Numbered from the stretch's first letter, positions 49,768-59,539 are shown. The stretch: DNA of 64,000 nucleotides from an uncultured Clostridia bacterium (GCA_934133005.1 CAKPAI010000001.1:1-64000), one strand, 5' to 3'. Notes: generated by a model from the letters alone, not told the origin. Translations and numbers: made by a program.

Positions 49768-50994
49768 TTATTTATTTAAGACTTCTATTGCCTTTAGGAT
49801 TTGTGCATCTTTATCCATTGAGGTTTCATAATAGCCATCTTCGTCTACTGTTAAATTAGTTTCATAATCTGGTGATAGTCCTTTTTTATTTATTTGAATA
49901 TGATTTGGTGTATAATATTCATCTGTTGTTATTTTTATTCCACTGCCATCTCCCAATGAATATAATGTTTGAATTACACCTTTTCCATAACTATTTTTTC
50001 CAACTAAAATTGCTCCATACTTATCTCTTAAGGCTCCTGCTAAAATCTCAGAAGCACTTGCTGTACCTTCATTTGTAAGTATTGCAACTGGAATGTTTTT
50101 AATTATTGGAGTTGTCTTTGCTTTAGTTATTTTCTCCTCTTTATCTTTTCCTTTTGTAATTAGAATTGTTTCCCCTTTATCAATAAACAAATCAGCTATA
50201 TCTGTCGCTTCGTCAACAATTCCGCCTCCATTGCTTCTTAGATCAATTATGATTTTTTTTGCCCCATTATCTAATAGTTCCTTCACTTGTTTTTTGAAGC
50301 TTTCTGCTACTCCGCTATCAAAAGAATTAATTTGAATGTATGCAATATTATTTTCTAACATTTGTGACGCTACATGTTCAACAGTTATTTTTCTTCTTGT
50401 AACTGAAAAATCCATTTCTTTTCCTTCTCTTGAAACAGTAATTTGAGCTGTAGTTCCAGCCTCTGCTTTTAAAGCTTTAGTTGCATCATTTAGGTTATCT
50501 CCAGTATATTCTACTCCATCAACCTTTTTTATTATGTCTCCAGCTTTAATTCCAGCTTCTAACGCTGGAGAATCTTTCATAACTCCAACAATACATATTT
50601 CATTATCTATGTTAGATACATAAATTCCAATTCCGACATACTCACTATTGGCTTCTTCTGTAAAAGCTTCCATTTCTTCTTTTGTTAAGTACTCTGTGTA
50701 TGGGTCTCCAAGTCCTTCTATATATCCTTTCAATGCCCCATCTATAAGCTTACTATCATCTATGTCATATATATATTTTGACGAAAGTACATTTTTAAAT
50801 AGTCTCAAGGTTTTTATTATTGAATTTTCAGCCTCAGAATTCTCATTTGAACTAGTACTTCCTACATTCATAAATCTTGCTTCAAACTTATTATACATAA
50901 CTATCGTTGTAACCATACATGTAATAAATGCAGTTAATATTATAAGCATTATGATTTTATAAACTCTTTGCCTTTTTATTCTCTTATCTTCCAT
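49768..50994 (-). CDS. S41-family C-terminal processing peptidase (CtpA/CtpB-like)
   Basis: The 408-residue protein has an N-terminal membrane helix (IIMLIILTAFITCMVTTIVM), a PDZ domain (about 115-195: GIGIYVSNIDNEICIVGVM, PALEAGIKAGDIIKKVDGV), and the S41 protease core with KKIIIDLRSNGGGIVDEA, the catalytic serine in TNEGTASASEILAGAL and lysine in GKNSYGKGVIQTL. In B. subtilis CtpB cleaves SpoIVFA in sporulation signalling; other members act in envelope proteolysis. Downstream of the M23/ftsEX group. Confidence 0.92.
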   Translation of the reverse strand: MEDKRIKRQRVYKIIMLIILTAFITCMVTTIVMYNKFEARFMNVGSTSSNENSEAENSIIKTLRLFKNVLSSKYIYDIDDSKLIDGALKGYIEGLGDPYTEYLTKEEMEAFTEEANSEYVGIGIYVSNIDNEICIVGVMKDSPALEAGIKAGDIIKKVDGVEYTGDNLNDATKALKAEAGTTAQITVSREGKEMDFSVTRRKITVEHVASQMLENNIAYIQINSFDSGVAESFKKQVKELLDNGAKKIIIDLRSNGGGIVDEATDIADLFIDKGETILITKGKDKEEKITKAKTTPIIKNIPVAILTNEGTASASEILAGALRDKYGAILVGKNSYGKGVIQTLYSLGDGSGIKITTDEYYTPNHIQINKKGLSPDYETNLTVDEDGYYETSMDKDAQILKAIEVLNK

Positions 50995-51014
50995 CTTTCT
51001 TTCCTTTCTAGATT

Positions 51015-52271
51015 TTAATCCAAATCGTTTGAATACTCATCTTTTAGTTTCGAAACCGTTCCATCCAAATATGGCAATGGATCTACAGCTTTTCCTTCTA
51101 CCCTTACTTCAAAATGTAAATGTGGTCCTGTTGAAATTCCCGTTGAACCAACTGCCATTATAACTTCTCCTTGTTTTACTTCTTTTCCAACTTCAGTAAG
51201 AATCGTTTGTCCATGTCCATATAGTGTCACTATATTATTTCCATGACTTATCATAACACAATTTCCATATCCACTCATTATTCCAGCATAAACTACTACT
51301 CCGTCTGCTGCTGCAAGAACTGGTGCACCATAGCCTGCATTTCCTATATCTATGCCAGCATGATATTTATATATTCCTTGTATTGGATGTAATCTATAGC
51401 CATAACTTGACGTTATATATGTTCCTGCAATTCCAATTGGCCATATCATAAGCCCACCATTGTACGTAATTTGTAAGTTTCCACTCCACTCAATTACCTC
51501 TTGGATTTTTTTATTTATCTCTTCTTGTTCATTTTTATATTGTTCTATTTTTTCTTGTAATTCTTTTTCTTCTGTTGATAGTTCTGCAATATAATTTTCT
51601 TGTAAAATTTTATTATTTTGCATTAAAATTTGCATTCTAGATAAATTTATCTTAGCCGTCTTTACTTCTGTTTGGCTCTTTTCTTGTTTTGCCATTTCTT
51701 GCTCTAATAAATCTTTTTTACTTGATAATTCATCTAATAAATTATTATCAAATTCAATCATTTGCTCTAACATATAGTAATTTGACAAGAAATCTATTAT
51801 GCTATTTGACTTTACTAAGACATCTATATATGATGTATCTCCTGCTTCATATAATGCCACTAACCTCTTTTTTAGAACTATTTGTTTCTTATTATATATT
51901 TCTTGAACTTCATCTATTTGCTTTTGTCTATTTAAAATTTCTTGCTCCATAGACTGTATCTTCTTATTAAGTTCCTCTGATTGCTTTTCATAACTTCTAA
52001 TTGTATCATCTAGTTCTTGAATTTTTTGAAGTGAACTTGTAAGCTCACTTTCAACATATTCTAGTCTATTGTTTGATTCTTCAAGCTTTTTTTGAACCTC
52101 TGAGCTTTGTTCTAGTAATGACTTATTTTCTACGTTTTGCTCATCCTCTAAATTATTTAAAATTTCATTTTCTGACAACACAGTAATAGAGAAGCTAGTC
52201 AGTATTACTGAAATAATGAGCATTGTAAAAATGAATTTTGATTTGCTATTTATACTCAAAAACTTTCTCAA
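51015..52271 (-). CDS. PcsB/EnvC-like M23 peptidase with coiled coil
   Basis: The 418-residue protein has a signal segment (FIFTMLIISVILTSFSITVL), a long coiled coil (about 45-255) and a C-terminal LytM domain (about 285-405) with RLHPIQGIYKYHAGIDIGNAG and GPHLHFEVRVEGKAVDPLPY, both zinc-site motifs intact. Such proteins are activated by FtsEX in division. It is tandem with a paralogue and lies next to ftsX-ftsE. The TTG start follows GGAGAAG. Confidence 0.9.
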   Translation of the reverse strand: MRKFLSINSKSKFIFTMLIISVILTSFSITVLSENEILNNLEDEQNVENKSLLEQSSEVQKKLEESNNRLEYVESELTSSLQKIQELDDTIRSYEKQSEELNKKIQSMEQEILNRQKQIDEVQEIYNKKQIVLKKRLVALYEAGDTSYIDVLVKSNSIIDFLSNYYMLEQMIEFDNNLLDELSSKKDLLEQEMAKQEKSQTEVKTAKINLSRMQILMQNNKILQENYIAELSTEEKELQEKIEQYKNEQEEINKKIQEVIEWSGNLQITYNGGLMIWPIGIAGTYITSSYGYRLHPIQGIYKYHAGIDIGNAGYGAPVLAAADGVVVYAGIMSGYGNCVMISHGNNIVTLYGHGQTILTEVGKEVKQGEVIMAVGSTGISTGPHLHFEVRVEGKAVDPLPYLDGTVSKLKDEYSNDLD

Positions 52272-52301
52272 CTTTAAGCTTCTCCTTTTCTATTTATAAA
52301 A

Positions 52302-53498
52302 TTATGATTCAGTTGTTGCTCCAGCAGCCAGTGTATAACCACCTGGTAGATAATCTAATGGATTTAATGGAGATTTACTAAAGAATTGTGAAATATTTGA
52401 TGCCTGCCTTATTTCAAAATGTAAATGAGCTCCTGTACTTCCACCAGAATTTCCTGAAGTGGCAATTACTTGTCCTTGTTTTACATACTGTCCATCACTT
52501 ACATGACTTGAATTTAAATGTCCATATAATGTCACATAATTATCACCATGGAATATCATTATATAAACACCATATCCATTTCTATCATAGGCATTATAAG
52601 CATATCCAGATGCAGAAGCATATACTGATTCATAACTTGCTCCTATATCAATTCCTTTATGCATTCTTCCCCATCTTTTTTTAACAGTTGATGTTACAAC
52701 CTTATTATTGCATGGCCAGATAAAACTTCCATCAAATTTAAGTCCATTACCTCCTGTACTATTTTTTATTTGTTCTTCTGCTTTTTTTGCAACTTCAGCT
52801 AATGCTTTATTTACAGCAGCCATTGCTTCGTTATAAGAATCTATTTCTTCTTGTGTTTTCTTTTCTTCTGCTGTAAGTTTATTTATTTCTTCCTTTTTAG
52901 TTTGTTGTAGTACTCTTAATTGTGAACTTTTTATCTCTTGTTCAGATTTTAAATTTTCAACTTCTTGTTTTTGTTCTTCAAGCTCAGCTTTATCTTTTTC
53001 TAGCCCTTGTTTTTTCTTTTCTAAATCATCAATTAAGTCTGAATCAGATTGAACAATTTGTTGTATCATTGAATAATTAGAAAAGAAATCAAGCAGGTTT
53101 TCTGAATTAAATATTACATCTAAAAAGGATGTATCTCCAGCTTCATAAAGAGCTACCATTCTTTGTTTTAGCAAATTATTTTTTGCTTCTATCTCTTTTT
53201 CTTCTTCTTCAATTTGAGACTCTTTTTCTGAAATTTTAGAATTAACATCTTCTAATTCAGCCTTAATTTTTTCTAATTCGTTTTGAGCCTCAGCTACTTT
53301 ATTTGTTAAACTTTCTAATTCCGACTGTGCATTATCCTTATTATCAGTTATTGTATTTAACTGATTTTTTGCATCGTCTATTTTATTTTGTAAATCTTTT
53401 CTATCTTGCTCAGTTACAGCAAAAACTTGTAACTGTATAGATATTATAAGTATTAGCATTATAGTTATCACAGTTAATAACTTTATTGTTTTTTTCAT
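52302..53498 (-). CDS. PcsB/EnvC-like M23 peptidase with coiled coil (paralogue)
   Basis: The 398-residue protein has a signal peptide (LTVITIMLILIISIQLQVFA), a coiled coil (about 27-250) sharing the segment KQRMVALYEAGDTSFLDV with the downstream paralogue, and a LytM domain (about 265-390) with KKRWGRMHKGIDIGASYES and STGAHLHFEIRQ. Shared motifs indicate duplication. It directly follows ftsX by about 30 bases, suggesting it is the primary FtsEX-controlled hydrolase. Confidence 0.92.
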   Translation of the reverse strand: MKKTIKLLTVITIMLILIISIQLQVFAVTEQDRKDLQNKIDDAKNQLNTITDNKDNAQSELESLTNKVAEAQNELEKIKAELEDVNSKISEKESQIEEEEKEIEAKNNLLKQRMVALYEAGDTSFLDVIFNSENLLDFFSNYSMIQQIVQSDSDLIDDLEKKKQGLEKDKAELEEQKQEVENLKSEQEIKSSQLRVLQQTKKEEINKLTAEEKKTQEEIDSYNEAMAAVNKALAEVAKKAEEQIKNSTGGNGLKFDGSFIWPCNNKVVTSTVKKRWGRMHKGIDIGASYESVYASASGYAYNAYDRNGYGVYIMIFHGDNYVTLYGHLNSSHVSDGQYVKQGQVIATSGNSGGSTGAHLHFEIRQASNISQFFSKSPLNPLDYLPGGYTLAAGATTES

Positions 53499-53528
53499 AT
53501 TATTTCCTCCGTGGTTACTTTTTAGCCC

Positions 53529-54428
53529 CTATACTTTCAAATATTTTCTCATTGAAATTGCACTTCCTAATGTTCCTATTCCTATTCCTAATGTTAGATA
53601 CACTACAACAAGAAGTGTTATCATATCACTAAAGCTTAATAATGAATATCCTACTTTTTGTAATATTATAGAACCAGAAAGAGCATTTCCTCCTGCATAA
53701 TAGATTAGTCCTATTATTACAAGTGATAATACCGCAGCAAGTACACCAATTATTATACCTTCAACAATAAATGGCCACCTAATAAATCCATCTGTTGCTC
53801 CTACATATTTCATAATTGAAATTTCTTTTCTTCTTGCATGTACTGCTAACTTTATGGTATTTGATATTATAAATATTGATATAACAACTAACATTGTAAG
53901 TATTGTTATTGATACAATTCTTACTACATTTGCTACACTTATTAGCCCATTTATTGTATCATTTTTACTTGATATTTCCGCAACATTATCAATCTTACTT
54001 ATTGCAGATTGCACTTCATCATTTAAATTCAAATCAGTTAATGTTACATAATATGAAGCTCTAAATGGATTATCTTCATCCCAACCAGCAAGTAATCCTT
54101 GTTTATTTTTTAGTTTTTCTTTCATTTGATTTAAAGCTTCTTCTTTTGATACATATGTAACTTTATTTACTCCGTCAATTAATTTTAAACTATTTCCAAC
54201 TTCTTCAATTTGTGCATCTGTAGCCTCTTTTTCAATAAATATTTGCATTCCTTGTTCAGTTTCAATCGTTTCTACTAAATAGTTTATGTTTTCTATAACT
54301 ATAAAAAATAGTCCAAATATAAGCATTGTAGCACACATTATTGCAAGAGATGCACCTGATGATTTTTTATTATGTCCTACATTTTTAAATCCTTCACCTA
54401 ATAAATATCCTATCATACTATATTTCAC
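53529..54428 (-). CDS. ftsX: Cell-division ABC transporter permease FtsX
   Basis: The protein of about 299 residues has four membrane segments (about 25-45, 170-195, 225-250, 265-290) and a large extracellular domain between the first two, the FtsX topology, with LAVHARRKEISIMKYVGATD and WPFIVEGIIIGV in the loop before TM3. FtsX couples FtsE ATPase to extracellular PcsB/EnvC-like hydrolases. I chose GTG 54428 after GAGGTG; it overlaps the end of ftsE. Confidence 0.93.
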   Translation of the reverse strand: MKYSMIGYLLGEGFKNVGHNKKSSGASLAIMCATMLIFGLFFIVIENINYLVETIETEQGMQIFIEKEATDAQIEEVGNSLKLIDGVNKVTYVSKEEALNQMKEKLKNKQGLLAGWDEDNPFRASYYVTLTDLNLNDEVQSAISKIDNVAEISSKNDTINGLISVANVVRIVSITILTMLVVISIFIISNTIKLAVHARRKEISIMKYVGATDGFIRWPFIVEGIIIGVLAAVLSLVIIGLIYYAGGNALSGSIILQKVGYSLLSFSDMITLLVVVYLTLGIGIGTLGSAISMRKYLKV

Positions 54429-55101
54429 CGTCGTATCCACCTCTTTTATCGCTAATAATATTTCCGTTATCTATACGAATAACTCTCTTTTTCATTCTGT
54501 CAACTATATCCTTTGCATGTGTTGCAACAACAAGAGTAGTTCCTCTTAAATTTATCTCATTTAGCAATCTCATTATATCCCATGCTGTGTCTGGATCTAA
54601 GTTTCCTGTTGGCTCGTCCGCAATTAACATTGATGGATTATTTACTAGTGCTCTAGCTAGAGCAACTCTTTGTTGTTCTCCTCCAGATAGTTCATTTGGG
54701 TATACATTTGCTTTATCTGAAAGTCCAACCATCGCAAGTACCATTGGTACTTGTCTTCTTATATGCTTTGGTGTTGCATTTACAATTCTCATTGCAAAAG
54801 CTACATTTTCATAAACCGTCTTATCTGGCAAAAGTCTAAAATCCTGAAACACAACTCCCATGCTTCTTCTTAAATAAGGTACTCTTTTTCTTTTTAAAAA
54901 AGTAGTGTCTTTTCCATTTATTATAATATTGCCTGAAGTTGGCTCTTCTTCCTTTAATATTAATTTTATTAATGTAGATTTTCCTGAACCTGAAGAACCT
55001 ACTAAAAATGCAAAATCCCCTTTTTCGATTCTAAAGTTTGCATTATGAACTGCCTCTGTTCCAGTATCATAAGTCTTACAAACATTTCTAAATTCTATCA
55101 T
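54418..55101 (-). CDS. ftsE: Cell-division ATP-binding protein FtsE
   Basis: The 227-residue ABC ATPase has IEFRNVCKTYDTGTEAVHN, Walker A LVGSSGSGKSTLIKLI, Q-loop VVFQDFRLLPDKTVYENVAF, signature NELSGGEQQRVALARALV, Walker B LIADEPTGNLDP. It pairs with FtsX. It overlaps ftsX by a few codons. The best SD (AAAGGAGA) is unusually far upstream of the ATG. Confidence 0.96.
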   Translation of the reverse strand: MIEFRNVCKTYDTGTEAVHNANFRIEKGDFAFLVGSSGSGKSTLIKLILKEEEPTSGNIIINGKDTTFLKRKRVPYLRRSMGVVFQDFRLLPDKTVYENVAFAMRIVNATPKHIRRQVPMVLAMVGLSDKANVYPNELSGGEQQRVALARALVNNPSMLIADEPTGNLDPDTAWDIMRLLNEINLRGTTLVVATHAKDIVDRMKKRVIRIDNGNIISDKRGGYDGEI

Positions 55102-55218
55102 AATGAGTTTTTTGTAAGTTTTTTACGCTCACATTCTCCTTTCTTTTTTTATAAAAATATTACTCCAATTCTTACATATCATATCAATAAACGACATTAA
55201 TTGCAATAGAAAATAATA

Positions 55219-55250
55219 AAAAACTGACTATTTTTAGTAGTCAATTTTTT
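55219..55250 (-). terminator. Terminator of the transketolase genes
   Basis: TTGACTA pairs with TAGTCAG around TAAAAA on the minus strand and runs into TTTTTTATT. Confidence 0.75.
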
Positions 55251-55258
55251 CCTTATAT

Positions 55259-56080
55259 TTAGTCTTTATTTGAAAGTTCTTCCATAGCTTTTTTATACTC
55301 TTCTTCTGACGGTGCTTTTCCGTGCCACTCTGCTTTATTTTCCATGAAAGAAATTCCTTTTCCTTTCACAGTCTTTGCAATTATTATACTTGGCTTATTC
55401 TTGTTTTCCTTTGCTTTTTCAAAGCTTTCAATTAAATTTTCAATACTATGTCCATCTGCTTCAATCACATTAAATCCAAAAGCTTCCCATTTTTCCTTAA
55501 TATTATTTAAACATTTTACCTCTTCCACACTTCCATCAATCTGAAGTCCGTTATAATCAAGTATTGCACATAAATTATTAAGTTTATATTTGTTAGCACT
55601 CATGGCCGCTTCCCAAACTTGTCCTTCTTCAATCTCGCCATCACCTAAAATACAATAAACTCTAGTATCTAAATTATCTATTTTAGCTGCAATTGCCATT
55701 CCATTTGCGATAGATAGTCCTTGGCCTAAAGAACCTGTTGACATATCGATTTCTTCTACTTTTTCCATGTCAGGATGTCCTTGAAGTCTAGAACCTAATT
55801 TTCTAAAAGTTAATAACTCTTCTTTTTCTATTTTTCCACCTTCTGCAAGTGCTGCATATAAAGCTGGCACTGTATGCCCTTTTGATAAAACTAATTTATC
55901 ATTTTTATTTTTTTCTAAATTTTCTAGATTCATCTGATTAAAATATAATACAGTTAATATTTCTGCTATTGATAAAGCTCCTCCTGGATGCCCTGATTTC
56001 GCACTGTATACTTCATTTATTATATCTTTTCTAATATTACATGCTATTTTTTCTAATTCTTGAATATTACTAATCTTCAT
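55259..56080 (-). CDS. Transketolase, N-terminal (TPP-binding) subunit
   Basis: The 273-residue protein has YSAKSGHPGGALSIAEILTV, KLVLSKGHTVPALYAALAEG, DMSTGSLGQGLSIANGMAIA and YCILGDGEIEEGQVWEAAM with the Mg-TPP motif GDGE-N, the N-terminal half of transketolase. It works with the C-terminal subunit encoded just upstream, a split arrangement common in Firmicutes. Supplies pentose and erythrose phosphates. Confidence 0.95.
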   Translation of the reverse strand: MKISNIQELEKIACNIRKDIINEVYSAKSGHPGGALSIAEILTVLYFNQMNLENLEKNKNDKLVLSKGHTVPALYAALAEGGKIEKEELLTFRKLGSRLQGHPDMEKVEEIDMSTGSLGQGLSIANGMAIAAKIDNLDTRVYCILGDGEIEEGQVWEAAMSANKYKLNNLCAILDYNGLQIDGSVEEVKCLNNIKEKWEAFGFNVIEADGHSIENLIESFEKAKENKNKPSIIIAKTVKGKGISFMENKAEWHGKAPSEEEYKKAMEELSNKD

Positions 56081-56089
56081 TTTATTTAC

Positions 56090-57040
56090 CTACCTTTTAA
56101 TTAAATTTTGTACTTTTCTAGTAATTGCGTCTGCATCAATTTGGTATTTATGAATTAGTTCTTCTGCTGTTCCTGACTCTCCAAAAGTATCTTTAATTCC
56201 CATTTTAATTAATTTTCTAGGTTCTTCCTCACATAAAACTTCTTCTACTGCTCCTCCTAGACCACCAATAGTACTATGATCTTCAACAGTTATTAAATGT
56301 TTTGTTTCTCTAGCACACTTTACAATTAATTCTTTATCTATTGGTTTTATTGTGTGAATATCTACAACTCTTACACTTATTCCCAGTTTTTCCAACTCGT
56401 TTTGTGCCTTTATACTTTCAGATACAGTTATTCCTGTTGCAAATATAGTTGCGTCTGTTCCATCTCCTATTTGAATTCCCTTTCCAATTTCAAATTTAGT
56501 ATTTCCATCTGTATATATTTCAGGAGTCTTTAATCTTGCAAGTCTTAAATAAACTGGTCCATTTATTTTTGCAATTTCTTTTACTGCCCATTTAGTTTGA
56601 GCATCATCTGAAGTAGACATTACAATCATTCTAGGCACACATTTCATCATATTTATATCCTCTAACATTTGGTGTGTTGCGCCATCTTCTCCAACAGTAA
56701 TTCCTGCATGTGTTGCACAAATTTTAACATTTGAATTAGTATGTGCAATACTATTTCTAATTTGATCATATGCTCTTCCAGCGGCGAACATTGCAAAAGT
56801 ACTTACATACGGTATTTTTTCAAAACTTGCAAGTCCAACAGCTGTCCCCATCATATCTTGTTCAGCAATTCCCATGTCAAAAAATCTATCTGGGAATTCT
56901 TTTGCAAACTCTATAGTCTTTGTTGCTCCAGCTAAATCAGCATCTAATACAACAATATTTTCATTTTCTTTTCCAAGCTCTTTTAAAGCTTTCCCATAAC
57001 TTTCCCTAGTTGCAATTTTATTATTATTTTCTATATTCAT
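56090..57040 (-). CDS. Transketolase, C-terminal (pyrimidine-binding) subunit
   Basis: The 316-residue protein has NIVVLDADLAGATKTIEFAK, RFFDMGIAEQDMMGTAVGLA, YVSTFAMFAAGRAYDQIRNS and HITVEDHSTIGGLGGAVEEV, matching the second half of transketolase/DXS-like enzymes. It precedes the N-terminal subunit by about 10 bases in one operon. Confidence 0.95.
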   Translation of the reverse strand: MNIENNNKIATRESYGKALKELGKENENIVVLDADLAGATKTIEFAKEFPDRFFDMGIAEQDMMGTAVGLASFEKIPYVSTFAMFAAGRAYDQIRNSIAHTNSNVKICATHAGITVGEDGATHQMLEDINMMKCVPRMIVMSTSDDAQTKWAVKEIAKINGPVYLRLARLKTPEIYTDGNTKFEIGKGIQIGDGTDATIFATGITVSESIKAQNELEKLGISVRVVDIHTIKPIDKELIVKCARETKHLITVEDHSTIGGLGGAVEEVLCEEEPRKLIKMGIKDTFGESGTAEELIHKYQIDADAITRKVQNLIKR

Positions 57041-57120
57041 AGTTACACTCCTTTTTTATGCTATTCTACTATATGGTATTTATTTTATCAAGATTTTTTT
57101 GCTGTATAATTTTCAAAAAA

Positions 57121-57152
57121 ATGCTTTTCTTATTTAATATAAGAAAAGCATA
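57121..57152 (-). terminator. Terminator of the spoVA operon
   Basis: ATGCTTTTCTTAT pairs with ATAAGAAAAGCAT and runs into TTTTTTTGA on the minus strand, just after spoVAE. Confidence 0.85.
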
Positions 57153-57157
57153 ATTTT

Positions 57158-57544
57158 TTATTGTTTCTTAATTTTAGGCTTAGCTAAAAGTGAAGCTATA
57201 TATCCAAAGAATATTGCAGCTGCAATTCCTCCTGCCGAAGCCTTAACTCCACCTATAAAAGCTCCTATAAGTCCACTCTCTTTTACTGCTTCAATTGCTC
57301 CTTTTGCAAGATTTGCTCCAAAACCTGTAAGTGGGACTGTTGCACCACAACCAGCAAAATCTATTAAATATTTATATATTCCAAGACCACCAAGAACTGC
57401 ACCAGCAGTTACAAAAGTAACTAATATCCTTGCAGGCGTAAGCTTTGTTTTATCTATCAAAATTTGTCCTATTATACATATTAATCCTCCTACCACAAAG
57501 CATCTTAGCATTTGCATCCAATCTATACTTTGTATAAATTCCAT
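57158..57544 (-). CDS. spoVAE: Stage V sporulation protein AE
   Basis: The 128-residue membrane protein has WMQMLRCFVVGGLICIIGQIL, AGAVLGGLGIYKYLIDFAGC, GATVPLTGFGANLAKGAIEA and GGIAAAIFFGYIASLL. SpoVAE belongs to the forespore channel for dipicolinic acid uptake and release. It closes the spoVAC-spoVAD-spoVAE operon, 17 bases after spoVAD. Confidence 0.95.
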   Translation of the reverse strand: MEFIQSIDWMQMLRCFVVGGLICIIGQILIDKTKLTPARILVTFVTAGAVLGGLGIYKYLIDFAGCGATVPLTGFGANLAKGAIEAVKESGLIGAFIGGVKASAGGIAAAIFFGYIASLLAKPKIKKQ

Positions 57545-57560
57545 TTTTCCTCCTTTTTCT

Positions 57561-58571
57561 CTACTCCAAATTTTCTATAGCTACAGCATGTGCAATCCCA
57601 GGTATCGATTCTCCTTGCTGGCTACTTGTAGAATTCATTAATGCTCCAGTTGCAATAATCAAAATATTCTTCATCTTCTTTTCTTTTAGAAGTTTGAAAA
57701 AATATCCTGAAAAAATTGTTCCAATACATGCACAACCGCTTCCACCTGCATGTGTATCTTGTTTTTCTTTATCAAACATTAGCACTCCACAATCATTATA
57801 GTTGTTACTTATATTATATCCTTTAGTTTTAGACATATCTTTTAATATATCACTTCCAATATGTCCCAAATCTCCTGTTATTATTGCATCATAAAAACTT
57901 GGTTTTCTCCCAGTATCTTTTAAATGGGTAATTAAAGTATCAAGTGCAGCAGGTGCCATTGCAGCTCCCATATTATTTGCATCTTTTATTCCCATATCAA
58001 CTATTTTTCCTGGAGTTATGCTTGTTATATATGGTCCATTTCCGTTTTTAGAAAGAACCACAGCTCCAGAACCTGTTACAGTCCATTGAGAAGTTGGCGT
58101 TCTCTGATTTCCTAATTCTAACGGAAATCTAAATTGTTTTTCAGCACTACAAAAATGACTTGAAGTTGCACAAAGTACATTATTTGCGGCTCCGCCTTCT
58201 ACAAAAACAGACCCTAAACAGATACTTTCTGCAAATGTGGAACAAGCTCCAAACACTCCAAAATACGGAATATTACTATCTCTTAATCCAAAATCTGATG
58301 ATATACATTGATTTAGTAAGTCTCCTGCAAAGCAATAATCAATGTCTGTGCTTGCTACTCCCGACTTTGAAATAACAAGATTAACTGTTTCTTTTATAAT
58401 TTTACTTTCTGCTTTTTCCCAAGACTTTTCACCCCAAAATTCATCTTCCAGACACTTATCAAAATACTTAGCCATTGGTCCATTTGATTCTTTTGGACCA
58501 ACAATAGAAGCTGCCTCTAAAATACTAACTGGATTATCCATACAAATTGTTTGTTTTCCTAACTTATGCAT
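57561..58571 (-). CDS. spoVAD: Stage V sporulation protein AD
   Basis: The 336-residue thiolase-like-fold protein has EAASIVGPKESNGPMAKYFD, DYCFAGDLLNQCISSDFGLR, FGVFGACSTFAESICLGS and DTHAGGSGCACIGTIFSGYF. SpoVAD binds dipicolinic acid and is essential for its movement into spores. AAAGGAA precedes the ATG. Middle gene of the operon. Confidence 0.97.
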   Translation of the reverse strand: MHKLGKQTICMDNPVSILEAASIVGPKESNGPMAKYFDKCLEDEFWGEKSWEKAESKIIKETVNLVISKSGVASTDIDYCFAGDLLNQCISSDFGLRDSNIPYFGVFGACSTFAESICLGSVFVEGGAANNVLCATSSHFCSAEKQFRFPLELGNQRTPTSQWTVTGSGAVVLSKNGNGPYITSITPGKIVDMGIKDANNMGAAMAPAALDTLITHLKDTGRKPSFYDAIITGDLGHIGSDILKDMSKTKGYNISNNYNDCGVLMFDKEKQDTHAGGSGCACIGTIFSGYFFKLLKEKKMKNILIIATGALMNSTSSQQGESIPGIAHAVAIENLE

Positions 58572-58586
58572 TCTTCTTTCCTTTCC

Positions 58587-59027
58587 TTAAAATATTGTTA
58601 CTATTATTCCTATAATTACTGATGCAGAAATTCCAAATACTAAAACTGGCCCTGCGACAGTAAACATCTTTCCACCAACACCCATTATATATCCTTCTGA
58701 TTTGTATTCTATTGCAGGAGCTACTATTGAATTTGCAAATCCTGTAATTGGAACAAGTGATCCTGCTCCAGCAAATTTTCCAATTCTATTAAATACGTTT
58801 AAAGCTGTTAACAATGCAGAAATTGCAATTAAAGAAATTGAAACAACAGTAGATGACATTGTTTGATCTAGACCTTTAAATTCACAAAAGTCAAATATAA
58901 TTTGACCTATTGAACAAATAAGTCCTCCTACCCAGAAAGCATTGAAACAATTTTTTAATATAGGTGAATTAGGTGATTTTTTATTTACATATTCATTATA
59001 TTCTTTCGGTGTATTTATTTTATCCAT
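58587..59027 (-). CDS. spoVAC: Stage V sporulation protein AC
   Basis: The 146-residue membrane protein has KNCFNAFWVGGLICSIGQIIF, GKFAGAGSLVPITGFANSIV and GPVLVFGISASVIIGIIV. SpoVAC is a mechanosensitive channel component of the SpoVA complex. AAAGGAA precedes the ATG. First spoVA gene here; spoVAA/AB are absent as in many Clostridia. Confidence 0.96.
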   Translation of the reverse strand: MDKINTPKEYNEYVNKKSPNSPILKNCFNAFWVGGLICSIGQIIFDFCEFKGLDQTMSSTVVSISLIAISALLTALNVFNRIGKFAGAGSLVPITGFANSIVAPAIEYKSEGYIMGVGGKMFTVAGPVLVFGISASVIIGIIVTIF

Positions 59028-59048
59028 TTTGATTTTCCTTTCTTATAT

Positions 59049-59255
59049 TTATTTTCTATCTCTATCAACCATAAAAGTTAGATCTAAATCAACATAGTAT
59101 TCAGAAATTTTGTTACCATTTATTTTAGCTTTTTGTTCAATTATTTTTACTCCTGTTAAATAATCTAATGTTTTTGAAGCTTCATCAATTGTTTTCATAA
59201 TAGCATCTTTCCAAGAAACACTAGATGCACCTGTTATAATTAAATGTTTTTCCAT
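59049..59255 (-). CDS. Dodecin-family flavin-binding protein
   Basis: The 68-residue protein matches the dodecin fold: IITGASSVSWKDAIMKTIDE, ASKTLDYLTGVKIIEQKAKI and EYYVDLDLTFMVDR. Dodecins form dodecamers that store flavins or CoA. It lies 21 bases upstream of spoVAC on the same strand, so it may be co-expressed with spoVA in the forespore. The conserved flavin-stacking tryptophan is present as SW at about residue 14. Confidence 0.85.
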   Translation of the reverse strand: MEKHLIITGASSVSWKDAIMKTIDEASKTLDYLTGVKIIEQKAKINGNKISEYYVDLDLTFMVDRDRK

Positions 59256-59407
59256 TATTAAATTCCTCGCAATATAGTATTTAGGTTTTTATTTGGTTTT
59301 ACCTATAAACCTTTATAATTATTCTTTTTTTATTTTTTACACTTTTTTAAAAATTATGCAAAATTTATTTTAGTTCGTTTTTATTGTTAATAAATTTTCA
59401 TAAAAAA

Positions 59408-59435
59408 ACACCAAATGCTTTTTTGCATTTAGTGT
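59408..59435 (-). terminator. Terminator downstream of the NUDIX gene
   Basis: ACACTAAATGC pairs with GCATTTGGTGT around AAAAAA on the minus strand and runs into TTTTTTTAT. Confidence 0.8.
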
Positions 59436-59539
59436 AGTTTAATTACATTTATAAATCTTTTTCTTTCAAATATTGGTAATATTTTCAATTTTTTATTCAA
59501 TCTGCTTTAATCATGATTTTCATCTCTGTAAACAATTGA

